Assembly: GCF_003573695.1 (NCBI RefSeq)
Contig: NC_039358.1
Location: 154,680,920 to 154,744,919 of the forward strand
Origin: Papaver somniferum
Taxonomy: Eukaryota > Streptophyta > Magnoliopsida > Ranunculales > Papaveraceae
Direction of reading: 5' to 3'
DNA length: 64,000 nucleotides
The position numbers were made by a program, and so were the translations under genes. The notes beneath the pieces were generated by a model. It ran no database searches. It was not told where the DNA came from and saw only the letters and a program-made list of their open reading frames with translations. Below are positions 45,908 through 57,178 of this stretch, piece after piece (the stretch's first letter is position 1; each line of letters opens with the position of its first letter).

Positions 45908-46555
45908 ATGGCAAATCGATCAAAAACTACAAACTCAGTCGAAGAGATTCTTAGAAGATGCAAGCGAACCACCCAATCAATTGCTGCAATGGAAAAAGAG
46001 ATAAGCAAAAGAGGATATCAAGCTACTACGAAAGCAACAACGTCTTCATCACCTACCAAATTTATTAACAAGATGGATGAAGTGTTAAGCAAACAAAAAT
46101 GGGAGACAGAAGAAACCAAAGATTCATTGTCCGCTGCGATACAATGCGAAGAAAAGCTCAAGGCAGAGAAACGGGGTCAAGAACAAATGCAGATGAGGGC
46201 TAGGTTAAAGGATGTTGAAGAAGAGACGGAATGGATTAGAAACTTTTACCTTCTGAAGGATGATTTTCCAGAAGATCCTAATGATCAAAATGTATTTTGG
46301 ATTAATGTTGGTTGGGGTACTTTCGTTAAACCGACGGGAAATTAACCACGCTTTAATTATGAACCATCCCATATTTGTTCAAGGAAAAATCATGTTATGA
46401 AATTATGCAAACAATACAATGAGTTTCTCCGTAGGTACAGAAGGGACAAGTCCGCTGGACAAGAGGCTTATAAAGCCTGGATAGGAGAAAAGTTTTATCA
46501 TATCGAATCGGCATTGATCGTTGAACCTCACACCAAGAAAAATAATAACATGTAA
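45908..46555 (+). pseudogene. Coiled-coil protein, unknown family, one in-frame stop
   Basis: Starts ATGGCAAATCG in good plant context (CAATGGC); an earlier in-frame ATG at 45860 is less well placed after the TATA box at 45779. Residues 8-110 are Lys/Glu/Arg-rich and probably helical (SVEEILRRCKRTTQSIAAMEK, then ETEETKDSLSAAIQCEEKLK). The C-terminal part has EWIRNFYLLKDDFPEDPNDQNV and WINVGWGTF. A TAA at 46343 stops it, but the same frame runs on to 46555 with NYEPSHICSRKNHVMKLCKQYNEFLRRY and GQEAYKAWIGEKFYHIESAL, which looks like true protein. So the ancestral protein was probably about 215 residues. I do not recognise the family. Confidence 0.5.
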
Positions 46556-46994
46556 TGTATTCATACCTATCGGGCACCACGTTTAGAAGAGCGATACCCG
46601 CTTAGTGAAGTGATAATGAAGTTATTAATTTTAATCGAATGATTTGTTGTAATTTTTTTTGTACGTTATTAATGAACATTAGTTTAATGAAGTGATAATG
46701 AAGTTATTTATTTGAATATGAAATCGTTTCGTTAGAACACATTCAAACAAAAATTCAAATTAATTTAGACAACACTTTTAAAATTTAGATAACAACAATA
46801 CTAACTAAAAATTGAGGACAACACTTTTAATTTAAACCTAGACTAGAAATTAAAAAACTAAACTCAATAAAAGATAAGAACAACTAGAGATGGATTACAT
46901 CATCATCTTATGAATCTTCAACCTTAGTTATATTCATCCTCTTCAAGATCTCCTTTTGCTTGCGTCGATAATATCTTTTTTCATTGGGAGCGAA
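46556..46994. other. AT-rich gap between converging genes
   Basis: No gene supported. It lies between the ends of the plus-strand coiled-coil gene and the minus-strand Myb/SANT-like gene, and probably holds both 3' ends. Confidence 0.35.
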
Positions 46995-47933
46995 TCAGCT
47001 AAGGTCCATAGACATTATTGCATTGTCTTGATCTAAATTCATTTGTCGTTGATGCATTTGATTAGTCTGTTGATAAAGATTTTGCAAATTGAGTTGTTCT
47101 TCCACTTGATAACTCGGTTGCTGAGTATACTCCCAAATTGTTTGGTATTGAGATTCTTGTTCCATTTTCATTTTTTCCTTCCTTGATCGCATTTCCTTAA
47201 GATACTCCAAAATACTAGCACTTTGTTGATAGATCCTATCTTCTTCCATCTTAACCGAAGATGTTCTCTCATCACCTTCTCTAAATATACCTTGCTCACG
47301 ATCCTTCTTCTGTCTGGCTAGCATTTTAGCTTTTTTTGCTCCTATAGGACGTGCATTCTCCTTGTATTTCCAACGAGTTTCTCCATTAGGAAGAACTTCA
47401 GTACCATCTTCGTGTGATACAAAGTTACGATGATTATTAAACAACTCGGTGTTTTGGATAACAATGAGTTCATAATTATATCCAGGGAGCTTTTCTCTAA
47501 ACAATTCATAACATGCATCATACTTAAATGGTTGTCCTGAGTGTTCCTGAAATTGCTTACGAGCATCTTTTATCTGAAATTTTATGTAACAAACATTAAT
47601 TGTATTACTATTATCACCAACTATATGGAAAAACTTTACAAATAATATAACTTACCAAATCTTCGTGGCTCGCACCGCTTTTGGTTTTGGCGAAATATAG
47701 CATTAAGAATGGACACGAATTCTTTGACATCTTTTTTTATATACTTCATCTTGGTTTTTAAGGCTGACCAATCTCTTTCATATGGATTGTCGTTGCGTTG
47801 GACAAAAATTTGGAGAATACGTTTCCAAAACATAGAGGGTTTTTTGACTCGAACCCACAATTTCATCCATACTCACATAAATAAATGCAATAGTAAGATC
47901 AATCTCTTCTTGTAGAACAAAATTAAGAACCAT
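46995..47933 (-). pseudogene. Myb/SANT-like protein (PIF/Harbinger-associated type), broken
   Basis: Exon 1 (47656-47933, read on the minus strand) has EEIDLTIAFIYVSMDEIVGSSQ, then after a frameshift FWKRILQIFVQRNDNPYERDWSALKTKMKYIKKDVKEF, and after a second shift KSGASHEDL. This order (V.VSEDPIVG, FW.RI, R...L..RW..I...V..F, SGAS..D) is that of plant Myb/SANT-like proteins with a NAM-associated C-terminus, the type encoded beside PIF/Harbinger transposases. The intron 47574-47655 has GT and AG ends. Exon 2 (46995-47573) begins IKDARKQFQEHSGQPFKYDACYELF and ends in a Gln-rich region, with GETRWKYKENARPIGAKKAK in between. Two frameshifts in exon 1 make a dead gene likely. A TATA box (TATAAATA) is at 48082-48089 on the minus strand. 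It would bind DNA. Confidence 0.6.
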
Positions 47934-48218
47934 TTTGAATGAAACTAAAATATAAAAAGTTGAGTAGTACAAGATATATGAAAATCAAATAGGTGTAGTA
48001 AGAAGAAGAGAAAGAAGAAATCAATTGATGTAAAAGAAGAAGAAATTGATTTGGTGTGGTATGAGTAGAGAATTAGAGTGGTATTTATAGAGAATTTTGA
48101 AAAAATGGCCGTTGGGATCCGACGGTGGAGAAGATAGAGCCGTTATTAACGATGGATGGCTAGGATCGGGTGTGAGAGAGGTGTGAACGAGAAAAGGTCA
48201 AACAAATAATTTTCCGAA

Positions 48219-48331
48219 ACGGCTACTGAGTTGCCGTGCAAAAAACTACGGCTACTGGGTAGCCGTATCAACTGTAATACGGCTACTGATTATCCGTAAA
48301 GTGTAAATATATACGGCTACTCAGTAGCCGT
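48219..48331. repeat. Four 19-bp palindromes, ACGGCTACT type
   Basis: Units at 48219-48237, 48248-48266, 48279-48297 and 48313-48331. The second (ACGGCTACTGGGTAGCCGT) and fourth are perfect apart from the centre; the first and third have one arm altered. Starts are 29, 31 and 34 bases apart. They lie about 290 bases upstream of the Myb/SANT-like gene, on its 5' side. Confidence 0.8.
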
Positions 48332-48700
48332 GTGATTTCCCTTCCCTTCAGGCGGGATCAAATGTGATCCTCCACCTAGAGAAGGGAAGGGATATCCCTT
48401 TATATGCGGGGATTTGGGAGACCATAGAGGTTGCGTTTTGGTGTTTTCAAGGGAAATGGAGGGATAGGGAGGGATATCCCCTCCATAGTGCTAGCTCTAA
48501 GTCACACCAATACAGGAATACCAGAATTGTGCCAGTATTATGCATCGGGCATAGTTAATCTCTCCAAAATATGTGCGATTAACATTTTCCCATGACAAGA
48601 CGATAATGAAAATTTATAGTTATTAGTAATTTTATGTTACACCCTCTGACCAAACATTTTTTCTTGTCAATAAAATATTGATGAATCTTTTAGACGCACA
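48332..48700. other. Flank with GGGATATCCC words
   Basis: Two passages contain GGGATATCCC in a G-rich context: 48388-48402 (GAAGGGATATCCCTTT) and 48463-48486 (GGAGGGATATCCCCTCC). The end CATAGTGCTAGCTC at 48485-48499 looks like a transposon tip, but I found no partner. The rest is AT-rich and leads into the LINE. Confidence 0.4.
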
Positions 48701-48760
48701 AAATTTTTTTCCGGCCAACTTTATACTAGTAAAAAAATAATTTCTCTAAGAGGATAGAGA

Positions 48761-49600
48761 ATGTCTGGTTTTTTCGCGGCAAAAATGGTTCAGGGATCTT
48801 CATCACACAGTCACGGTAAGGAGCAATGGGTACATGATCAGCAAGGGAAGAAGAAAACTCAACAACAGAGCAAGCAACAAGAGCAAGGGGTTCAACAAGG
48901 TTTTAAGGCAGCAAGAGATTGGGTTTCAGTGGTTAAAGGTGTGCAAGTTGCAGCTTTACAAGAAAAATAAAATCTAGTAGCGACTCAGTTTCTCAGGAAG
49001 GTTTGAAGGATAAGGATACTATGGATTTTAACCATGATGAAGGTTGTATAGAAGTTTCTCATAAGAGGAAATCAAAAACCATTTCAGATGATTCTAGATC
49101 TTAGGAAGTTTCATCTACGGCTATTAGGATTGAGTATGAATACAAATCTTTTTTTATCTCTAAGAAATTTTATGAGATTTTAATCACAGAAGAAACCATG
49201 AATACAAGAGATTTGATTCAATTCAGCATTAACAACTGCATTTGTTTGGCTCAAAAACATTATGCGAAAAGAATCAACAAAGGATTTTTATGAACAATGA
49301 CATTGGGTTTCCAATAAAGATTCAGAGAACATGCTTCTTGTCAGAAATAAAAATAATCATGGAGAATTCCTACGCTTAACTATTTCTGCAAATAAGTCCA
49401 AACAAACAACAATTCTTCCAGCAGAGAAAGGGGTTAATAGATGGAAACACTTTTGTCATAGGTTTTTATCAAGGAAAACTCCTACTTCGGTAGGTTTTGA
49501 TAAGTTTTTATCAAGTAAAAACACCTATGAAAGACAACTACATTTGTGCCTCCTTCAGGATCAATGTTACAAGAGCATTCAACAATAGTTCATAACAATG
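48761..49600 (+). pseudogene. LINE ORF1-like protein (broken)
   Basis: The first frame (69 codons) is Gln-rich. After stops and shifts, 49331-49588 reads NNHGEFLRLTISANKSKQTTILPAEKGVNRWKHFCHRF, a pattern seen in DUF4283-type nucleic acid binding proteins of plant LINEs. ORF1 proteins coat the LINE RNA. Confidence 0.55.
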
Positions 49601-49849
49601 GTGGTGCAAAGGCTCAAGAATTATCGAAGAATACTCCTCAATGCAGTCCTGAACGGGAACAAGCTATTGTGATTCAATCATCACATCATGTGGGTTCATG
49701 GAATCATCTTAGCAAGGATATTTCTACCAGATTTTCTCTGGCTTCAGATTTTGATGTTTTCCCTTTTGAAGAAAGGAAAGCATTTTTCTTTACATCTTTA
49801 GAGCATAAGAATATTTTATTAAATCTATCTGATTTTCCTTGTCTTTTTC

Positions 49850-51000
49850 TTTATGGGTATTTTGTTTCTTATGGATTTCAAAATAGTTTGTCGGAATGTG
49901 AGAGGTATGAATGACCTCTACCGTAGATATATTATCAAAAATAAAGCCAGGGATTGGAAGCCTAGCATTTTACTATTGCAAGAAACTAAAATCCAACAAT
50001 GTACTGATTTGTTAGTTTGGAAAATTTGGGGAAATATAAGTGTTTAATGGTTGGATGCACCTTCAGAGGGAAGTTCAGGAGGATTATTATGCTGCTGGGA
50101 TGATTCTAAAATCAGAGTTTTGGATTCTCTGGTAGGAAATTACTCAATTGCTTTAAGATGTCAGATGCTTGATTCTAATTTTGAGTGGGTTTTCACTGGT
50201 ATTTATGCACCAAATGCAAATAACACTAGTGATCTAAAGTTGTTTTGGAGAGAGATTGAAGCAGTTAGACGCTACTGCACATTACCTTGGGTCATTGAAG
50301 GAGAATTTAATGAAATTAGATTTTCTCATGAAAGATCCTCAAGAGGTGAGAACTCAGCTGGCATGAGAAGATTCAACAATTTCATTTCTAAGCATGAATT
50401 AATTGATTTGCCTCTTATTGGAGCTACTTTTCCTTGGGCAAATAATCAAATCCAAAGTATAAGAAGTAGATTAGACAGAATCTTAATTTCTCTAGATTGG
50501 GAGCTGCAATTTCCAAGAGTTCTTCAACAAGCTTTATCAAGACCTTTCTCTGATCATAACCCTATTGCCCTCATCTGTGAAGGTGTGAAAACAGGTCCGG
50601 GTCTATTTAGATGTGAGTCTTACTGCAGGTTTTCTCATCCTGATTTTGTAACTTTTATAAGTACTACTTGGTCTTCTGTTGTTGTTTCAGGTGGAGCTGG
50701 TTTTTCTATTTGCAAGAAGCTGCAGTTACTGAAACCAATTTTAAAACTTTGGAGCAAACAAGAATTTGGTGAGATGGATAGAAGAATTGAAGAGTTGGAA
50801 GACATATTTGTTCCTTTGGATGCTGAGGAGAATGCCAGTAATGGTTTAACTGAAGAACAAAGGAATACAAGACTTCAAGCAAGAAAAGAATATTGTAGTC
50901 TAACAATTTTAAAAGTAGAAAAATGGAGGTCCAGAGCTAGAGTTAATTGTATGCAAAATCAAGATGCTAATACTAAATTTTTTTCACAAGTTAGATAGAA
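49850..51000 (+). pseudogene. LINE ORF2: APE-type endonuclease part
   Basis: Contains CRNVRGMND, ILLLQETKI (conserved Glu), WVFTGIYAPN, a changed GEFNEIR where GDFN is usual, RLDRILIS and SDHNPIAL (catalytic Asp-His pair). A TAA at 50046 and a frameshift near 50990 break it. The endonuclease would nick target DNA so that RT can start. The D-to-E change in GDFN is compatible with loss of function. Confidence 0.8.
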
Positions 51001-51129
51001 GAACCAGAAGTTTTATAGGGGCTATTAAAGTCAGACATGAGATGACTATGGATAAAAATGAAATAAAGGAGGGCATTATTGATTTTTTTCAAGGGTATTT
51101 TTATGATTCAATGAAGTAGAATTGTCTCA

Positions 51130-52538
51130 ATGAGTTACATGCACTTTAACAGAATCACAGAAGAAATGAGAGTGAATCTTGAAGCTGAAGTTACTGAAGA
51201 AGAGTATTTATCTTATATGAAAAGAATTGGACAATCAAAGGCACCAGGCCCAAATGGATTTCCAGTAAGTTTCTATGTTCTTTGTTGGTATATTCTCAAA
51301 AATGATATTATGGCAGTTTTCAAAGAATTGCAGGAGAAGAATTTTTTGGACTGGCGGCTCAAAAATACTTTTATTGCTTTGATTCCAAAGAAGGGTACTA
51401 TTGAAGAAATCAAGGACTTAAGACCAATTAGTTTGGTGCATGGCATCTACAAGATTATTTCTAAAGTTTTGGCAGATAGATTTAAAGAAGTTCTCTCAGA
51501 TATCATCTCTTCTCATCAAACAACCTTCATCAAAAAAAGGCAAATATTGGATGGTGTTCTAGTAGCAAATGAATTAATTGATTCTAGAGAAAGAAGTGGA
51601 AGGGAATGCATTTTGATCAAAGTGGATTTTGAAAAAGCTTTTGATCATGTAAATTGGGACTTTCTAAATGAGATTCTTGGCCTTATGAGTTTTGGTGATA
51701 GTTGGAGAAAATGGGTTAGATGTTGTGTTGAATTTGTAAAATTCTCAGTTCTTGTGAATGGCTCTGCTACAGGTTTCTTTACTTCCAAAAAATGGATTAG
51801 ACAAGGAGATCCCCTATATCCTTTTCTGTTTCTTTTAGTTTTATAAGCTTTATCTTTTATGATTCAGAGAGCACAAGAGGAGGGGCTTATTTCTGGTTTT
51901 CAAGCTACAACAATATGAAAGATTATAAGTCATTTGCAATTTGAAGATGACACTCTTATCTTCCTTGATGCATATATTGATCAGGTAAACAATTTGAGAC
52001 TTATTCTTCTATCTTTTGAGCAGCTTACTAGTTTAAAGATCAATTTTGCGAAGAGTAAAAATTTTGGTGTTGCTTTTGATGGAGATCTTAGTCAATTTTC
52101 TTCTATTCTGGGTTTTTACTCTGGAGTCCTACCCACAACTTATTTGGGTTTACCTCTGGGTGATAGAAGTGGGGGAGTGGCTAAATGGGATAAGGTGGTT
52201 GATAGTTTTGTTAGAAGATTACCAGGTTGGCAAAGAACACTTCTCAGCAGAGCATGAAAAATGACACTGATCAATAGTGTTCTTGCCATCTTACCAGTGT
52301 ATTACATGTCCTTATTTGTCATGCCAGCTTCTGTGGATAAAAAGCTTGAGAGAATAATGAGGAATTACTTGTGGAGTGACAACAAGGGGAAAAACAAGGT
52401 TCACTTAGTTAAATGGCCAACTCTTAATAAGAGAAGAAAATTTGGAGGCTTAAGTATCAAAAGTCTTCAAAAAATGAACAAGGCTTTATTAAATAAATGG
52501 CATTGGAGATTTGCTAAAGAAAAAGAAGTGCTTTGGAG
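51130..52538 (+). pseudogene. LINE ORF2: reverse transcriptase (broken)
   Basis: Has SKAPGPNGFPVSFY, LIPKKG, LRPISLVHGIYKIISKVLA, HQTTFIKKRQILDGVL, VDFEKAFDHVNW, RQGDPLYPFLFLL, and the catalytic QFEDDTLIF (F-x-DD form of YADD) at about 51937. The middle of the domain has a TAA at 51844 and a TGA at 51916. Thumb: LGFYSGVLPTTYLGLPLG and GWQRTLLSRA, with a TGA at 52257 where a Gly codon is expected. It reads up to VLW at 52536, where the hAT insert starts. Confidence 0.85.
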
Positions 52539-53131
52539 CAAGGTAGTCAATATCGGTTGTACAGGACGATATTCCAGGTTTTTATCGGATATCGGAAAAT
52601 ACCTATACGATATCAAAAATATCGGCGATACAAAGACGAAATGATATTATCGGTTGTACAGGCCGGTACAGACCGATATATCGGTTTTACTTGTACACCG
52701 ATAATATCGGTTTCGTGAATAAATTTTTCATCAACATGCATCTAGTCTTTACAGACAAGTACATTGTCAATTGGAGAAAGTAAAAAGCCTTAATATATTT
52801 ATAATATAAAATCAATGACTATATGGTAAGATATAAGATGGAAACCATATTTCGATTGCAAGGCAGCGAAATATAAAAGATAAATATGAAGGATAATAAA
52901 AAAGATTTAACGGCATAATGGGACAACAATCACAACGTTGGCTAATAAACCACCTTGTATTTTGGAAATTTGAGATATATGTATGATTCTTATTATTTTT
53001 TACTATGGTTTTATAATTATTTGAAAATTCTATATTAAATGATGTATCGCCTATAAAAAAAGATATTATCACTTGTATAGGTGTATAGGAGCCAACCGAT
53101 ACGATACTGATACGCGATATTAACTACCTTG
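52539..53131. mobile_element. Non-autonomous hAT element in the LINE
   Basis: 593 bp. Terminal inverted repeats CAAGGTAGTCAATATCG and, inverted at the right end, CAAGGTAGTTAATATCG (16 of 17). Flanked by a perfect 8-bp duplication CTTTGGAG (52531-52538 and 53132-53139). Taking out the element and one copy restores the LINE frame (VLWRQIVAKK). The interior is rich in ATATCGG words and has no transposase. Confidence 0.9.
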
Positions 53132-53900
53132 CTTTGGAGACAAATTGTGGCTAAGAAATCTGGGACAAATCCTTTAGATTGGTTCCCAAAGGCACCAAGA
53201 ATGACTTACGGTAAGTCTGTATGGAAAGGTATCCTAAACTGCACTTCTATTTTCAGAAGTCATGTGAAATTCAAAGTTAATTCTGGTAAAAGAATCAGTT
53301 TTTGGATGGACCAATGGTTGTTTGATGTTCCTCTAAGCTTGAAATTTCCAAATTTGTATACAATTTCTAGAGCTAAAACCAAATGTATATCTGATGTTTA
53401 CATGGAAGAGAGCCAAACTTGGAATCTCATGCTACCTAGAAGATTGAATAATGTAAGAAGAAATGAGCTGGATGAACTTCAAAGGTGTCTTACAAAAGTT
53501 TCTATCAATACAGAAGCTGATGATGAAATTGGTTGGAACATAGAGAAGAAAAATTTATCTACTGTGAAGTCTATTTATGATTCTTTTCTTCAAGATTCTG
53601 TGGATTAATATTCAAGTTACATCTTCAAGTATATTTGGGGTCATAAGTTTCCTCCAAAGATCTCTTTCTTTCTTTGGCAATTTCTCATAACAGTCTTCTA
53701 ACTAGGGACATGTTAACAAGGAGAAAAATGGAAGTCCCTCAAAACTGTTTGTTTTGCTCTCAGAATGAATCATCCAATCATCTTTTCTTGCACTGTGAAT
53801 TTGCAGTAAAGATCTGGGATCATTTCAAGGAAAAACTGCAGTGGCAGTTTACTATGCCTGACAATGATCATTTCTGGAACCATGCACAATGATGGTTCAT
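53132..53900 (+). pseudogene. LINE ORF2: zf-RVT part (broken)
   Basis: Starts QIVAKKSGTNPLDWFPK and ends with LTRRKMEVPQNCLFCSQNESSNHLFLHCEFAVKIW, the C...C...H...C pattern of the zf-RVT region (about 53725-53815). A TAA at 53606 and later shifts break it. It is the counterpart of the fragment at 14798-15480. Confidence 0.8.
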
Positions 53901-54113
53901 GTTGGAAAGTATGCCTATTTAACTTACAAGTATGCCTATTTTACAAGCGTAGGTGGTGTTCAATAATACTCAATACTCAAACCATGATCCACAAGCTCAA
54001 AATTTTTTGTGAAAAAGGTTGTCTTTAAGTGTCTATGAGAGTTGTAGTAAAGCTAAACATGTTTGTAAGAAATTCGTGAGCTTCTGCTTAAATCAGAACT
54101 GGCTAGGTGTGTG

Positions 54114-54713
54114 TAGAGGTGTAAATTGGGTTGTGCCAGCCCGAACACAACCCATCTTAGCACGCTAAAATTTGAGCACAACCCAACCCAGCACGTGACT
54201 TAGCACGGCACGGCACAACACATCACATTAGTTTCATGGGACATACTGGATTTGACTAATCAGCACAGTAGCCCAGCAGAGCACGCGGCACGGTACAACA
54301 CGTGGCACGGCACAACACATCACGTTAAGAAAGCACGTCATAATATGTATAAAATACTACATAACATGGCACAATACATCACATTTTGTGTATATTTCAC
54401 AAAAGAGTCATTCTTCTAAATTCTAATCAATTATTGACATTTTATTATCGTTATGTTGACTTATTTTCATAATAACACATATACTACCTAAATATTTGGA
54501 AAACATTTATATTGGTAAATATAAAATAAATGTGCCCGGCACAACATAACACGACACAACACATTTATTTTTCTGGCACAGGTCAGCACAACACGCCTTC
54601 TAACACGCTACAACACGACACGTCATAATCTCCAGCACAGCACAACACTGCACATAGCACGCTAAGCACATGGTTTCGTGGGCTGTGCTGGGCCGGCACG
54701 TTTTACACCTCCA
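54114..54713. mobile_element. hAT-type MITE, AGAGGTGTAAA family
   Basis: 600 bp. Ends TAGAGGTGTAAA and, inverted, TGGAGGTGTAAA. Flanks GGTGTGTG (54106-54113) and GGTGTGTA (54714-54721), 7 of 8 identical, are the likely 8-bp duplication. The interior is dense in GCACGGCACAACAC words at both sides. No coding sequence. Confidence 0.85.
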
Positions 54714-54854
54714 GGTGTGTATACCAGGTATGCATACATATGGACAGTTCATGAACACAGGCTCCAGGGGTACGCGTACCAAATATGCATACCTTAACCA
54801 GTTCACAAACTCATATCTCAGGGGTACGTATACTTTATATACCATCGATCTTTA

Positions 54855-55094
54855 CTCCCTCCGTACCACATATATAGGCGGAGGGGACCAATTCTCTTAG
54901 ATTAAGAAAATTGCATTGATTTCCTCATTTTCCATACCTTTTCTTATTTTACCCTTTGTCCTATTCTCAACACATTTTTCCATACACGATAAATGATGGT
55001 ATTTAGGAGAAATTTCATCTTGAAAATAGGACTCCGCCTATTTAGTGGTACAAATAAAACCAAAATTCCGTCTATATAATAGGTACGGAGGGAG
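54855..55094. mobile_element. Stowaway-type MITE
   Basis: 240 bp. Ends CTCCCTCCGTACC and, inverted, CTCCCTCCGTACC, flanked by TA at 54853-54854 and 55095-55096. CTCCCTCCGT is the classic end of plant Stowaway (Tc1/mariner) MITEs. No coding sequence. Confidence 0.9.
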
Positions 55095-55096
55095 TA

Positions 55097-56002
55097 ATAT
55101 TTGCATTTAATGCTGTATGAAAACATGGGAATTTTACCGATGTTTCTTTTTAAGCAGATAACACCTGAGATTGTCCTTATATAACTGAGAAAGAATGTAA
55201 GACAAGTTACAAACATATTTCTTATGCCTGAGCTAATCCCAATCATCGAGCGCATCAAACATGAACCATCGTAGTATTTAAGTTAAAACTTAACGTCTCA
55301 TCTATTTACTCTTAATCATTGATCGCATCAAACGTGAATCACATATAGTTGAGGGCTGATTTGAGCTTGACGTATCGTCAACTTGAATCTTAAATTCGAA
55401 CAGCTATGTGATTAAGCCAGTCAATGAGATGTGCCTATTGAACAAAGATGCAAACGAGTGAGACCAGCCGATTAGTTGGTGGGTGATGTGTCTATTGATA
55501 GTCAAATTTGATCACTTCAAATCTTTCTTGATATAGTGATTACGCCGTTTTATAATTATTTTTAAGTTTGAGTAATCATCACTAATATTACTAAACAAAG
55601 ATGAGAAGATAACACAAGAAATTGTATAGGGACAAATCATGTCATGACACGTGTCTTTGTTATAAATTGATTTCATCAATTTTTGTTTCCAAATATATAA
55701 AAGAAATGTATTTTTGGTGAAAATATTGGTTATCTTAATTGTAATATTTTATCCTTTATATTTTTGGTAAGAGAATTTGTTAAAACAATTTATTAGAAAA
55801 ACAAATGTCAAGGATTGATTCATCCCCATGTCCCCATCATAAAACGCCACCATCAAAAATTTACTCGTGAATCTGATGATGTGTGCATTTATGGCCAACA
55901 GTTTTGTGTTATCCCAGACAAGAAGGTGTTTTTTTCTTTTTTTTTACATAGAAATAAGAAACTTCGCCCTTGAATTAAAGGCTATTTTAGAACAGTTGTG
56001 CT
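55097..56002. other. Gene-free stretch
   Basis: No gene, repeat array or transposon end that I can support. The local words are AT-rich and unremarkable. Confidence 0.3.
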
Positions 56003-56138
56003 AGATGCGCCGAAGATTTATACTTCGGTTTGCATCGGGCTCTAATAGAGATGGTGGGCCCCGCAACTTCTGGAGCTTAGCAGGGGACACTGCTACTAAA
56101 GCCCGGTGCAAACCGAAGTGTAAATCTTCCGTGGATCT
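56003..56138. mobile_element. Fold-back element
   Basis: Arms GAAGATTTATACTTCGGTTT...GGGCT at the left and, inverted, GAAGATTTACACTTCGGTTT...GGGCT at the right (27 of 30 identical), with a spacer of about 60 bp that is G/C-rich. The words ATTTTAGAACAGTT (55984) and ATTTTAGAACAATT (56150) lie outside both ends. No coding sequence. Confidence 0.75.
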
Positions 56139-56988
56139 ATCATTTTTGATTTTAGAACAATTTAAACAGTAGTTTATTTACTTTTTTCATGAGAATATCA
56201 TTAATAAAGCTGTGGAAAACTGGATGTCCATTGTCCAATTTACAGTTTTATACGCCGCTCACCAGACTTTATCGGGTTTACCAGTGTCCCGTCGAGCCAG
56301 TGGCAAGGTTTGAAAGCAATATCAAGCACGTGAAAACTGACCTATTTTATTATTAGTCGCAACAAGCAATTAAGCGTACGAAAATTTACCTGCTTTGTTA
56401 TCAACTGTTTTATAGTATTAATAAAGCTAGCTATCACCTTACGTAGTTACGTTGTTTTCCTACTGACAACCAAACTTTAAGTTGTCATTAGACTTTTATA
56501 CTCTTCTTTCTGTCTCGTTCCGTCTTGCAAATTAGCAATGAACTATACCATTTACGCGTAACTTGGTAAACGGCTGATTCCAACGTTGAACGAGTCATGG
56601 GTTTTACCAATAATTTCCCATATGCAATTTAAAAGTTAGAAAATGAACTGTATTAAAACGATCGATTAATGAAATAATAAAAAAGCAGGAACTAGTAAAA
56701 GAAGATATAATCAAGACTGCAATAATTTTCTTCTATATACTATAAGAGTGGAAAAAACCAACTCTACTCAAGTAGTAGAACAAGACAAGAATGTGAACGA
56801 AAATAAAGAAAGAAAGTGAAAATAAAGGGTTTTATTTTACGTTTTAACCCGCGGGAATTAACGTGTAAGTGGAAACCGGAAAAAAGATTTTTTCAACCAC
56901 GCGAGAACAAATTATGCACCCTGTCTAAGTAGTCAAAAAGCTTGACTGTAAGGGACGAATGTATTAGATTTTAGGAGACAGAGTTTAA
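56139..56988. other. Gene-free stretch
   Basis: No gene or repeat that I can support. Confidence 0.3.
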
Positions 56989-57178
56989 TGAATTCACAAC
57001 TGTGAATATTTTGTTTATTCTTATTGATATATATAGTGAATTAGGTTACATAGGAATTAACTAAGAAGTTACAACAAATAGAGATATTCCAGGAATATGA
57101 CTATATTTACGTAAGACTAAAACTAGTAAAGAACTAGTAAACTGGGAAACCTAGTAGACTACGGATATATCGCTAACA
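56989..57178 (-). repeat. Possible short solo LTR
   Basis: On the minus strand begins TGTTAGCGATATATCC and ends GAATTCA, with TG/CA ends and promoter-like AT content. No matching target copies (TTTAA left, GAATG right), so the identification is tentative. Confidence 0.4.

Larger units (their letters stand above)
48700..53900 (+). mobile_element. L1-type LINE, broken, with hAT insertion
   Basis: Holds an ORF1-like part (48761-49600) and ORF2 with endonuclease, RT and zf-RVT region, followed by loss of similarity at about 53900. No poly(A) tail is seen, so the 3' end is probably lost or diverged. The hAT element at 52539-53131 interrupts ORF2. Many stops and frameshifts show that it is dead. 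Confidence 0.85.

Noticed and set aside
56989..57178. Full short retrotransposon
   Set aside because: Only LTR-like ends are seen, with no duplicated target and no partner, so it is listed as a tentative solo LTR.
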